The position numbers were made by a program, and so were the translations under genes. Source: Flavobacterium granuli (GTDB taxonomy: Bacteria; Bacteroidota; Bacteroidia; Flavobacteriales; Flavobacteriaceae). From it: DNA of 64,000 nt. Of the stretch, positions 1-7,914 are shown piece after piece. The DNA is taken from NCBI RefSeq assembly GCF_900129705.1, contig NZ_FQWO01000001.1, forward strand, positions 372,001 to 436,000, given 5' to 3'. The first letter of the stretch is position 1. The number at the start of each line of letters is the position of its first letter. The notes under the pieces are model-generated. The model searched no databases and was not told the DNA's origin. It worked only from the letters and a program-made list of their open reading frames with translations.

Positions 1-205
1 AAAGACAAGAATTACATACTTGAAAAGGATTACAGTTTTTCTCACTATTATCTTTCTTCTGATTGTGGTCGTTTGATTGAATTGGGGCACATTGCCCACC
101 ACAACAGCTTTGTTCGGTGTCTGTCTGCAATGAAATAGCTACTATTCCCGGCTTAATCACAAGGAATAAAATATATGTTGTTAATATGTATGCTAAAAAT
201 TTCAT
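1..205 (-). CDS. small exported Cys-rich protein, 3' part cut by window edge
   Basis: An ATG at 205 opens 68 codons running off the left edge. Residues 1-24 are hydrophobic, like a signal peptide or anchor. A cysteine cluster CCGGQC lies at 34-39 and a second one with three Cys at 58-67, separated by an Asn/Lys-rich linker. The layout resembles the small Bacteroidetes proteins (DUF6660 type, from memory) found beside Cus/Czc metal-efflux genes, so metal cargo may lie further left. Function is not established. The family assignment is tentative; the reading frame itself is well supported by the ordered Cys motifs. Confidence 0.6.
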   Translation of the reverse strand, partial: MKFLAYILTTYILFLVIKPGIVAISLQTDTEQSCCGGQCAPIQSNDHNQKKDNSEKNCNPFQVCNSCL

Positions 206-426
206 TACTCTGCGAAGATACACTTAATTCTTGATTTTTTTTTCAATTGTATTACAAAATTCGACAATACAACTTTTGACGAAAATCTTCTTCTGGAAAT
301 TTATTAAAATTTCCCATCTTGTTCTGCTTCTTTTTTTAAGTATTATTTACTTAGAAATTATTTCTTCTTTAACAGCAATCTTGGATAAACATAATATTAA
401 TACCAAAACTTCTACCAGCGGTGCGA

Positions 427-2427
427 TTACCCCTCTTGCACCAAATGCTGTAAATCGGGGTCGCTTTTGATACGCTCCAATTCCGTTTCTATAATCTGTA
501 CAATGTCTTGTTTTATCTGACGGTAATTGCTGTCAATATCCTGCTTCATTTTATCTTCTCCGTGTTCATCAACAAAGGATAGGATTTCCGGTATCTTCTG
601 ATATACTTTAGTTTCTGCGGCAACCTTTTCATTGTCCACAACAATTTCAGCGTGGAAAATCTTTTGCTCGATGCGTTCATCAAAGTTGTCCGAAACTGAA
701 CCTACAAACATACCCTGCGTAAGCGTTGAAATTTTCGATGCAGGAATAAGGCTGTCTAACTGTGTGGATATAGAGGTAGATTTATCATTCCTGTTAATCG
801 TCATACTTTGGCGTTTCTGTAAGACTTTCCCGAAGCGTTCCGAAAGACTTTTTGCCGTTTCTCCTACAACCTGCCCACTGAAAATATTACCTACTGTATT
901 TTGGATAACTTTGCTCTCTTTGTCGCCGTAATCCCTTGTTAATTGCGAAAAATCCTGAAATCCTAAACATACTGCCACTTTATTACTTCTGGCAGTTGCA
1001 ATAAGGTTATCCAGTCCTCTAAAATAAATGGTTGGCAGCTCATCTATGATTACGGAACTCTTTAATTGCCCTTTTTTGTTGATGAGCTTCACAATTCTTG
1101 AATTGTATAAGCCCAAAGCTGCGGAGTAGATATTTTGACGGTCGGGATTGTTACCCACGCATAAAATTTTAGGCTCTTTCGGATTGTTGATGTCAAGTGT
1201 GAAATCATCCCCAGTCATTACCCAATAGAGTTGCGGGCTAATCATTCTTGATAACGGGATTTTTGCCGATGCAATCTGCCCCTGTAATTGGTCTTGCGCT
1301 CCGGATTGCCACGCATCCATAAAAGGTGACAAATAATTTTCCAAATCGGAATATGAGGTTAAAATAGTAAACACGTCTGAATACTTTTTGTTAAGCAATT
1401 CAATAGCGTGTGGAAAGGTACAATATTTACCATCCTCATAGATTTTCAGATACCAAATAATGGCAGCTAATAGGATAATTGGGCTTTCCACGAAAAAATC
1501 CCCTTGCTTCTGTATCCAGCTTCGATTGAGGTTCAGCATTATGGTATAAGCCGCTTCATAAGCATCAGATATATCCGTCATAAAATCGGGATTAAGTGGA
1601 TTGCAACGGTGGCTCTTGCGTGGGTCGTCAAAGTTGATGACGTAAAATTTGGGTTGGACTTTGTACTTATCCCGATGCTTCAGTAAGTGATTGTAGGCAA
1701 TGGTAGAAAGGTCATCAAATTTAAAATCATATATATACATACTAAAGCCTTTCTCAATTTGTTGCTTGATGTAGTTGTTTACGATTGCATAGCTCTTGCC
1801 GGAACCCGGTGTGCCTAACACAATCGAGGCTCGAAAAGGATTGACGATATTTATCCAGCCGTTGTTCCATTTTCCTTTGTAATAAAACTTTGTGGGAAGA
1901 TTGACAGAATATTCGTTTTCCATCAACTTTGTTTCCTGTTGAAAACTCTCGTTCTCATTATTGAAAACATCATCCATCAAATTGGTACGTAGCAATCGGC
2001 TCATCCAAACTCCGGCTACCATAAAAGCGATATAGCCTAAACCTGTGGTAAGGATATAAAGGATTGTAGCGGTTAATAACGGTAGCTTTAGTAAAGGGAA
2101 ATTCAGAAAAAACAGGATAGTACCAATCGCTAAAGCCACATAGATTTTAGACCAAGTTATCTTTTCATTTTTTACTCCTTTAGAACCCAAACAGCTTAAT
2201 GCCAACAATACCAAAGCAAATAGCTTGGTATATATGGTATGCGAAAACAGCCCTGCCGTTCGCTGAAAATTGCCCAATACTTTGTTGATGATTTCTAAAG
2301 TCCAGCCACGTTCTATAAAGAAACCGTAGCAGAACCAATAAAGGTGCATCAGTACCAAAAGGATACTCACTGCCCTCATAAAAGCCATTATTTTGGCTAA
2401 ACCTGTTAAATCGTCTTCTCCCTGCAT
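427..2427 (-). CDS. mobC: MobC / TraG-VirD4-type coupling protein
   Basis: Type IV coupling protein, the inner-membrane ATPase that brings the relaxosome to the mating channel. The N-terminal 150 residues hold several hydrophobic segments (about 17-37, 66-80, 94-140). The ATPase domain starts with Walker A GTPGSGKS at 205-212, and a Walker B strand of the type VIIDE lies near residue 450. Length 666 fits the Bacteroidetes MobC family. It is the last gene of the leftward mobA-mobB-mobC set, about 100 nt after mobB. Start ATG 2427. In Bacteroides nomenclature this is MobC, whereas TraG there denotes the VirB4 ATPase encoded further right. Confidence 0.93.
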   Translation of the reverse strand: MQGEDDLTGLAKIMAFMRAVSILLVLMHLYWFCYGFFIERGWTLEIINKVLGNFQRTAGLFSHTIYTKLFALVLLALSCLGSKGVKNEKITWSKIYVALAIGTILFFLNFPLLKLPLLTATILYILTTGLGYIAFMVAGVWMSRLLRTNLMDDVFNNENESFQQETKLMENEYSVNLPTKFYYKGKWNNGWINIVNPFRASIVLGTPGSGKSYAIVNNYIKQQIEKGFSMYIYDFKFDDLSTIAYNHLLKHRDKYKVQPKFYVINFDDPRKSHRCNPLNPDFMTDISDAYEAAYTIMLNLNRSWIQKQGDFFVESPIILLAAIIWYLKIYEDGKYCTFPHAIELLNKKYSDVFTILTSYSDLENYLSPFMDAWQSGAQDQLQGQIASAKIPLSRMISPQLYWVMTGDDFTLDINNPKEPKILCVGNNPDRQNIYSAALGLYNSRIVKLINKKGQLKSSVIIDELPTIYFRGLDNLIATARSNKVAVCLGFQDFSQLTRDYGDKESKVIQNTVGNIFSGQVVGETAKSLSERFGKVLQKRQSMTINRNDKSTSISTQLDSLIPASKISTLTQGMFVGSVSDNFDERIEQKIFHAEIVVDNEKVAAETKVYQKIPEILSFVDEHGEDKMKQDIDSNYRQIKQDIVQIIETELERIKSDPDLQHLVQEG

Positions 2428-2487
2428 TATTTTAATTTTTAATGTTCGGGCGTGAATTTAAAGGCTCTACATAGTGGCTATAAGAAT

Positions 2488-2523
2488 GTGGCAGTCAATG
2501 GCGGTGCGTGGCTGTGTTTGGCT
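2488..2523 (-). repeat. GCCAAACAC-type ICE repeat, copy 1
   Basis: On the minus strand, between mobB and mobC, the sequence contains GCCAAACACAGCC followed by further GCC units and ends in GACTGCCAC. It matches the pattern seen at 4555, 6620, 11222 and 20871. Confidence 0.55.
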
Positions 2524-2528
2524 GAATA

Positions 2529-3818
2529 CTATTGCTGACCTCTTTTGCGTTTACGTTTCTTCTTCATTTTGTTGGCAAAATCCTGTTCCTCGTAATCTTC
2601 GCCCTGTGCTTCGGGCAGTAAACCTCCCAATGCTTCAATCAAACCGTCTTCGTGTTTTTCAGTAGTATTCAGGAAGTCGAACAAATGATGTGGTTCTTCC
2701 GCAGGAAGATCTGCATCATTTGATGTGGATATTTTTGGTGGATGTACGGCAGGTTCTTTAATCTCCGATTTGATATTATTGTTCCAATAATCATTAAAGG
2801 TATTGGCAGAAAGTTCCTTTGCTAAGCGTGAACCGTTCCAAACCGTTTTAGAATTGTGGTCTATAAAAGTTATCCCGTAAATACGTCCTGTGTCATTTCT
2901 ACGCACTACTACATTTATACCCTGTTCGGCTAACTGCTTTTTAAAAGCCTGCTCATTACTTGTTGATTTCAGGGCAATAGTAACGGCAGCTTTAATGGTT
3001 GGTTTTGTCGGGTGGTCTTTTAAAACCTCTTTGCATTTTGCAAAATGCAATTCCAAAGTCGGTAGCCCTGCGTTTTTTCCGAAAAGCGAAGCCTTGAATG
3101 GATGTCCGGCTCTTTCTCCTTTGTCATTTAACGGAATGTATAATAAACCCTGCCGTAGCTGCCCCTGCAATTCGCCCTCCACTTTTTCGGTAGTAACATT
3201 GAATAGGGAAAGCAAAGCGTTATATTCTCCCAAAGTTTGGTATTGATAATAATTCGGCAGGTGTCGGACTACTGAAGCTATCTGACTTTTCACATCGCCT
3301 GCCCGATAATCTATCGGACGGAAAACCTTGTCGTTCTGCTTGTGTTCCTTATCAGTTGCAGGTATCAACCCGTGTTTACTTTCGAGTTCACGGCACACAT
3401 TCATAGACCGCATTTTCTCGAACTTGTCCGAAATCTTTTTGCCCTCTTCGTCCACGCAAACTGAAACGATATGGATATGGCTACGGTCAATATCGGTATG
3501 TTTGAATACCACAAATGGCTGTTCGCCGTAACCCATTTCCCTCATATACTGCTCTGCCATTTCCCTGTACCTGTCATCGTTTACCTTATCATTCGGGTCG
3601 GGATTGAGCGAAATATGCAACGTATGTTTTTCGGTATTGCGGTTGGCTATCAGATAAGGTGCAAAGGATTGGGTTAATTGTGCAACTGAATAATGCCCGT
3701 TAGCGGTTTCAATCATCTTGTTGGCAAACAAAATTTTTCCGTTTTCATTCTCCACTTTGAGCTGATTGTATGCTAATGCTCCGTATAAATTTCCGCTTCT
3801 GCCGATTTTCGCTATCAT
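2529..3818 (-). CDS. mobB: MobB relaxase
   Basis: Relaxase that nicks oriT and stays covalently bound to the transferred strand. The relaxase domain fills about residues 1-180. It contains the metal-binding three-histidine region: an His in FKHTDIDRS and the HIHIV motif, near residues 107-117. The C-terminus is very basic (KKKRKRKRGQQ). At 429 residues it matches Bacteroidetes MobB. It starts 2 nt after the mobA stop, so the two are cotranscribed. The catalytic tyrosine is not obvious by eye; Y12 and Y17 near the N-terminus are candidates. Confidence 0.93.
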   Translation of the reverse strand: MIAKIGRSGNLYGALAYNQLKVENENGKILFANKMIETANGHYSVAQLTQSFAPYLIANRNTEKHTLHISLNPDPNDKVNDDRYREMAEQYMREMGYGEQPFVVFKHTDIDRSHIHIVSVCVDEEGKKISDKFEKMRSMNVCRELESKHGLIPATDKEHKQNDKVFRPIDYRAGDVKSQIASVVRHLPNYYQYQTLGEYNALLSLFNVTTEKVEGELQGQLRQGLLYIPLNDKGERAGHPFKASLFGKNAGLPTLELHFAKCKEVLKDHPTKPTIKAAVTIALKSTSNEQAFKKQLAEQGINVVVRRNDTGRIYGITFIDHNSKTVWNGSRLAKELSANTFNDYWNNNIKSEIKEPAVHPPKISTSNDADLPAEEPHHLFDFLNTTEKHEDGLIEALGGLLPEAQGEDYEEQDFANKMKKKRKRKRGQQ

Positions 3819-3820
3819 TT

Positions 3821-4258
3821 CTAAGACTGTTTTTTTAGATGTTTTGCTTCAAATTCTTCGGTTATCTGAATGATTTTTTGGCATAGCATCGCCATTTCAG
3901 CCGTCTGTTTTTCTAATTTATAAAGGAATGCTGCGGCTTTTTTCTCGGAAAAATTCTTGTATAAAAGCTTTACAATTTGGTTGTAATTGACACCCACAGA
4001 ACGAAACTGACTGTGAAACGAGGTCAATCGCATATAAAAATCAACCGTTCCCTTGTCAATTTTAACCGATTTCATTTCCTTACTGAACAGCAGGGAAATG
4101 ATAAACTTTGCTTTATTGGGCATTCCCGATGCTTCAAAAAGCGATAAAAGTTTGGCATTTTCTTCGTCTGTAAGACGGAAAACGTGGCGGTGGATGCTTG
4201 GGTCGGTTTTCAGTGTCCGCCCGCCCTTATTCTGTTTTTTGTTACTGTTCTCATTCAT
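3821..4258 (-). CDS. mobA: MobA relaxosome accessory protein
   Basis: Small DNA-binding partner of the relaxase. The likely start is the ATG at 4258, giving 145 residues; an upstream in-frame start at 4282 would add eight residues that look unlike the family. The first 20 residues are polar and basic, followed by a ribbon-helix-helix-like segment (VFRLTDEENAKLLSLF) and a helical C-terminal half. This order is that of Bacteroidetes MobA/MobC relaxosome proteins. It is the first gene of the leftward mob operon and adjoins the hairpin-rich oriT candidate, where such proteins bind. Confidence 0.88.
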   Translation of the reverse strand: MNENSNKKQNKGGRTLKTDPSIHRHVFRLTDEENAKLLSLFEASGMPNKAKFIISLLFSKEMKSVKIDKGTVDFYMRLTSFHSQFRSVGVNYNQIVKLLYKNFSEKKAAAFLYKLEKQTAEMAMLCQKIIQITEEFEAKHLKKQS

Positions 4259-4282
4259 CACTAATCCATTTTTAATCCACAC

Positions 4283-4480
4283 AAAACCTCGACTTCGGAG
4301 AGCGTTTTCTGCCCCCTGCTAAGGGCAAGTTGTTTTGAGGCACTAACTCGGTTTCGAGTGCCTCAAAACACAACTTGCCGTGTTCTGTCGAACACAAAAA
4401 TCCGCCCTGCGGGACGGATTAAATGTAACAGGGAAAAACGGCTCGATGCCGTTCCCGTTGCCCTCCGATTTGTCAAAAGA
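4283..4480. other. candidate oriT with nested hairpins
   Basis: This non-coding stretch lies between the divergent mobA and traA units, the usual place of oriT in Bacteroidetes ICEs. It holds a long inverted repeat, arms 4324-4344 and 4357-4379, matching except for two extra bases in the right arm, with a smaller CTCG/CGAG stem inside its loop. Two further hairpins follow directly: TGTTC/GAACA (4381-4394) and one with arms AATCCGCCC and GGGACGGATT (about 4399-4420). No nic site can be identified by eye. Confidence 0.55.
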
Positions 4481-4956
4481 ATTTTGCATAAATCCATTAA
4501 TAAAAATCATTGTACAAAGTAAAGCCCTGTTTACGAAAGCATTGTACTGTATAGCAGTGCCAAACACTGCCTTTGAACGCCAAACACTGCCACACCGCAA
4601 TCAGCGGGCAAATCAATCGCTTTATTTGCCGTATAATTTTAGTGCAGGTAGTAAAAAATGTATCTAAACAAAGAAGAAAATCAGGTTTGCAAACAAGCGG
4701 TTTGGAATAAAAGCATAGGGTTTTAAAAGCATAAAACAATAAAAGTGTAAAAGCATAAAAGCGGTAAAGCAATTTACCTGTTGCAAGTTTTGCCACTTGC
4801 TAAAGAATGTGCCTTACAAGGCAAAAATGAAAGCAGATACCTGTGCAGGAAAGTACCCAAAAGGGAATGCAGGAATATAGGAATGAGGTAATAATCAGAT
4901 AAACCAATATTCAATCCTGCAAACAAATAAAGTGTGTAACAATAAATTTTTAAATA
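4481..4956 (+). promoter_or_regulatory. traA upstream region with iteron-like repeats and hairpins
   Basis: No convincing gene lies here. The region holds a repeat element at 4555-4593 and three copies of AAAAGCATA (about 4709, 4725 and 4749) with CGGTTTGG and CGGTAAAG at their edges. It also has a hairpin GCAAGT/ACTTGC (4783-4800) and an imperfect inverted repeat with TGCAGGA/TCCTGCA arms (about 4868-4922) just before traA. The direct repeats resemble a binding region for a ParA partner or for a regulator of the tra operon. No TAnnTTTG promoter box was recognised. Confidence 0.4.
4555..4593 (+). repeat. GCCAAACAC-type ICE repeat, copy 2 (double)
   Basis: The 12-mer CCAAACACTGCC occurs twice in 39 bases, separated by TTTGAACG. 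It is the most complete copy of the family. Confidence 0.65.
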
Positions 4957-5724
4957 ATGGAAACAACAAAGAAAACTTTAAAAATCAGCTTCTCCACCCA
5001 AAAAGGCGGTGTGGGAAAATCTACAATGACCACTTTACTGGCAAGTGTGCTTCACTACCGTTTAGGTTTTAATGTGCTGGTGATGGACTGCGACTTTCCG
5101 CAACACAGCCTGACCAATATGCGTGAACGGGATAAGAGAACCATAATGCAGAACGACTACCATAAAAAAGCGGCAATGAAGCAGTTTCAAGCAATCAACA
5201 AAAAAGCGTACCCGATTATTAAATGTAAAGCTGAAACGGCTCTGGAGAAAGCATCGGAATACAGAAGCCAGTCGGCGGTTGTGCCAGATGTGATCTTCTT
5301 CGACCTGCCGGGAACAGCCAATACTAAAGGCGTTTTGACCACTTTAAAAAAAATGGACTTCATCTTTTCGCCCATTACTGCCGACCGTTTGGTAGTGGAA
5401 AGTACATTGGGCTTTACCAAAGCCTTTCTCGGACTTCCCCAAACGGACGAGGGCAATCCCGAACAAGAGATGTGGCTGTTTTGGAACCAGGTGGACGGCA
5501 GGGAAAAAACAGGTTTGTATGATGCGTATCAAAGTGTCATCAAGGAACTCAACCTGCCCATAATGGAAACAAGGATAATGGATAGCAAGCGTTTCCGAAA
5601 GGAAACAGACGATACAGGTAGTTATGTATTCCGGTCAAGTTTGCTGCCTGCCGAACCACAGTTAATGAAAGCAACTAAAATGGATTTGTTTGTCGAGGAA
5701 TTTTTAAAAATCACTCATCTATAA
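4957..5724 (+). CDS. traA: TraA, ParA/MinD-family ATPase
   Basis: Deviant-Walker ATPase of the ParA family, 255 residues. KGGVGKST lies at residues 16-23, followed by the second conserved segment VMDCDFPQ near 45 and a switch region with FFDLPGT near 112. In CTnDOT-type elements this protein (TraA) opens the transfer operon and probably positions or stabilises the element or relaxosome. The ATG at 4957 starts the conserved KISFSTQKGG strand at the right distance. The next gene follows after 12 nt. The two DUF3408 proteins downstream are plausible DNA-binding partners. Confidence 0.92.
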   Translation: METTKKTLKISFSTQKGGVGKSTMTTLLASVLHYRLGFNVLVMDCDFPQHSLTNMRERDKRTIMQNDYHKKAAMKQFQAINKKAYPIIKCKAETALEKASEYRSQSAVVPDVIFFDLPGTANTKGVLTTLKKMDFIFSPITADRLVVESTLGFTKAFLGLPQTDEGNPEQEMWLFWNQVDGREKTGLYDAYQSVIKELNLPIMETRIMDSKRFRKETDDTGSYVFRSSLLPAEPQLMKATKMDLFVEEFLKITHL

Positions 5725-5736
5725 AAATAGTAAAGT

Positions 5737-6141
5737 ATGGCTTCAGATAACAAAAACAACGATTTTGAAAAGCCCAATGTTGATGAGGAATACCTTATGA
5801 ACGTCATAAGCGGCGATGAGCCTGTTGCTCCACCGAGCAATAACAAAAAGCAGGATGTACCAAAGGAAACAAAGCCCAGGGAAAAAGCCCGTAACAGTTC
5901 ATCAAAGAAAGCGGACTACGAGGAAACATTTTTGGTCAATCGGTTTCCATCGGGGCGTAACGGCAAGGTCGTTTACATACGCCCTGAATACCACGAAAGA
6001 TTACTCCGCATCGTTCAACTGACAAGGGAAGAAAGAACTACGCTCTACTCTTACATTGACAACATTCTTGAAAATCATTTCAGGGAGTACGGGGACGATA
6101 TTACCAATTATTTCAACGAACATTTTAAACCCATTCTATAA
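5737..6141 (+). CDS. DUF3408 tra protein (TraB-like)
   Basis: A 134-residue protein with a charged, low-complexity N-terminal half (about 1-65) and a compact C-terminal domain. That domain has the pattern VYIRPEYHERLLRIVQL and LYSYIDNILENHF, typical of DUF3408 in Bacteroidetes conjugation operons and suggestive of a ribbon-helix-helix-like DNA binder. The stop overlaps the ATG of the next gene by one base, so translation is coupled. Together with TraA it may form a ParAB-like pair; that is inference. Which DOT letter it should carry is uncertain. Confidence 0.82.
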   Translation: MASDNKNNDFEKPNVDEEYLMNVISGDEPVAPPSNNKKQDVPKETKPREKARNSSSKKADYEETFLVNRFPSGRNGKVVYIRPEYHERLLRIVQLTREERTTLYSYIDNILENHFREYGDDITNYFNEHFKPIL

Positions 6142-6446
6142 TGAAAAAAGAAAAAAAGTACAGGAAAGGCGTTGCATCTGGCAACAGCTCCGATACAGTT
6201 AGCAGTAAGGCTAAAACAACCTATGAACAAGCATTTATGCAAATGAATAGAATGCAGAAAAGAGGCAATAAAAGCATATACCTAAGCCCTGAACATCACG
6301 AGCGTTTAACCCGTATAGTCCAGATTATAGGCGATGATAAAATACCCTTGTTTGCCTATCTCAATAATATTCTTGAACATCATTTTAAAGTGTTTGTAGA
6401 TATGATTACAAAAGAGTTCAACGAAAAGTATAAAGGCTTGTTTTAA
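6141..6446 (+). CDS. DUF3408 tra protein, paralogue (TraC-like)
   Basis: A 101-residue paralogue of the gene before it. The C-terminal domain repeats its pattern almost position by position: SIYLSPEHHERLTRIVQI, then LFAYLNNILEHHF. The N-terminal tail is short and lysine-rich. Tandem DUF3408 genes between traA and traD are usual in these elements. Its start shares one base with the upstream stop. The role is presumably DNA binding within the transfer apparatus; no direct evidence is visible. Confidence 0.8.
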   Translation: MKKEKKYRKGVASGNSSDTVSSKAKTTYEQAFMQMNRMQKRGNKSIYLSPEHHERLTRIVQIIGDDKIPLFAYLNNILEHHFKVFVDMITKEFNEKYKGLF

Positions 6447-6458
6447 AAACCCTACGTT

Positions 6459-7094
6459 ATGGAAATAGTAATTGTGATATGCCTGCTGATTGTCATTGTC
6501 CTGCTTTTGCAGGATAAGATTGTCATTCATAAAAGGTCAAAGCAAGAACCTTCGCAGAAGAAAGTCAATCTGAACCTGCCCGATATTATGGGGCAACCTA
6601 AACCCGTAGAACGCCTTTCAGTGCCAAACACTGCCAATGAACGCCAAATTGAGGAACCGGAGATAAACCCTGCTAATTTAGACATTGAATACGACGAAAA
6701 TGAAAACGTCGGCATTCAAATCCGCAAGGAAGAGCTGGACGAAGTTTTCAGAAATATGCCTGATTTGGAGGAAGAGGAAGAAGAATGGAACAGGTACGGA
6801 ATATTTGGTGGCGATAACAGTCTTGCCCAAGGGGTTACCTTTGAAGAACTAAGCTCCGTAGGTGCATTGCTCCAAAAAGAGAATTTGGAACAATCACAAA
6901 AGGAAACAGCGGTAGATATAGTTCAAAGATTACAGGGGACTGAATTATTCAGCCTGCTGGAAAATTCCATCGAGGGTGCCTCCCAAAAAATTGCCGAGCT
7001 TTTGGATAGCACACTCTCACGTGAAACGGAAGCCGGTTCTTCCACTTTGCGGAAAAATGATTTGAATGATTTTGACATTGGGGAGTTTGTCTGA
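6459..7094 (+). CDS. traD: TraD-like membrane-anchored conjugation protein
   Basis: A 211-residue protein with one N-terminal transmembrane helix (about 2-18, almost all I/V/L) followed by a basic stop and a long acidic, soluble domain rich in Glu. It has no catalytic motif that I recognise. Its position as fourth gene of the tra operon matches TraD of CTnDOT-type elements. A copy of the GCCAAACAC-type repeat lies inside the coding sequence (6620-6650). It is the last tra gene before the opposing defence cassette, which begins only 20 nt downstream. Confidence 0.72.
   Translation: MEIVIVICLLIVIVLLLQDKIVIHKRSKQEPSQKKVNLNLPDIMGQPKPVERLSVPNTANERQIEEPEINPANLDIEYDENENVGIQIRKEELDEVFRNMPDLEEEEEEWNRYGIFGGDNSLAQGVTFEELSSVGALLQKENLEQSQKETAVDIVQRLQGTELFSLLENSIEGASQKIAELLDSTLSRETEAGSSTLRKNDLNDFDIGEFV
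6620..6650 (+). repeat. GCCAAACAC-type ICE repeat, copy 3, inside traD
   Basis: GTGCCAAACACTGCC, then AATGAACGCCAAA, nearly identical to the copy at 4555 although it is within codons of traD (reading VPNTANERQ). Confidence 0.6.
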
Positions 7095-7113
7095 AAGATG
7101 GCTCCCCTTTGTT

Positions 7114-7914
7114 TTAAATAGCTTTATCAAGCCGTTTATGGATGTAGGATATGGTGTTGAAAATATCCAAAGCCTCCTCTTCAATAATTTCAAATTTAAT
7201 TTTAGGTTCGTGTGCAGTAGAATTTCTAATTAAGCCAAAAACACCTTTAATTAGATTACATAATCCTATGTGTTCGCTTCTATCTGTGTCGGTTTTTAAG
7301 TGATTGATTTTAACCAAAGGGTTGCTGGTAGAAAATGTCGTTTCTACCAAAGCATTGCCATCCACATAAAGTCCAGTCATTGCCCTTAAGCGGTCAGCAA
7401 TACTTTTAGTGGCCTCAAAGACTGAATGAAAGTAGTTTTCAACCAATAGTTCAGCCTTGCAATATTCAAATACTGCTGAATGAATATTTCTGTTTTCCAA
7501 CTTATGCTTCAAACGACTGGCTCTTTGTTCGGCTTCTGCGATTGTTGTAGCTTTTTCAACTAATCTAAATTTTCCTTGCTCTGTAAGTTCAGTACCGATA
7601 AAGGCTAATCGTTTATTCACTTCCAACCTACGATTATGAAAAGTTTCTTCTTTCCCGATGTACCTCACCGGTTGCAAGGCATCTTGAACAAACCTTAATA
7701 TATGATTTGAGCATTGATGCTGATTTTGCCAATCAGCAAATGCTGAATATAGTCTTTTCCATTTTGTATTTTGGGAGTCAATATCTGGAATGTTAGAATT
7801 TAAAAGGACTTGCCCTATTTCAGCACCTGTTAGACCATCTGTTGTATCTCCAATTGTTCTGCACAACCCTTCCAATATGTGAGCCTCAAACATTGGACGT
7901 TTAACATTTGCCAT
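7114..7914 (-). CDS. HEPN-type protein, TIGR02391 (Ymh) family
   Basis: A 266-residue protein. The C-terminal third follows the TIGR02391/Ymh pattern (LRAMTGLYVDGNALV, then NLIKGVFGLIRNSTAHEP). It ends in the HEPN signature R-X4-H, R230 to H235, which in many HEPN proteins forms an RNase active site. The N-terminal half is helical with no known motif. It is the last gene of a tightly packed leftward operon, following the DUF2326 ATPase with no gap, so it probably belongs to that conflict system as an accessory toxin. RNase activity is inferred from the motif only. Confidence 0.78.
   Translation of the reverse strand: MANVKRPMFEAHILEGLCRTIGDTTDGLTGAEIGQVLLNSNIPDIDSQNTKWKRLYSAFADWQNQHQCSNHILRFVQDALQPVRYIGKEETFHNRRLEVNKRLAFIGTELTEQGKFRLVEKATTIAEAEQRASRLKHKLENRNIHSAVFEYCKAELLVENYFHSVFEATKSIADRLRAMTGLYVDGNALVETTFSTSNPLVKINHLKTDTDRSEHIGLCNLIKGVFGLIRNSTAHEPKIKFEIIEEEALDIFNTISYIHKRLDKAI

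Noticed and set aside
231..470. Hydrophobic 79-residue frame on the plus strand
   Set aside because: It overlaps the 3' end of mobC in antisense, is driven by a T-rich stretch, and shows no domain or start signal.
4700..4760. CRISPR-like array
   Set aside because: Repeats are only nine bases long with irregular spacing; no cas genes anywhere in the window.
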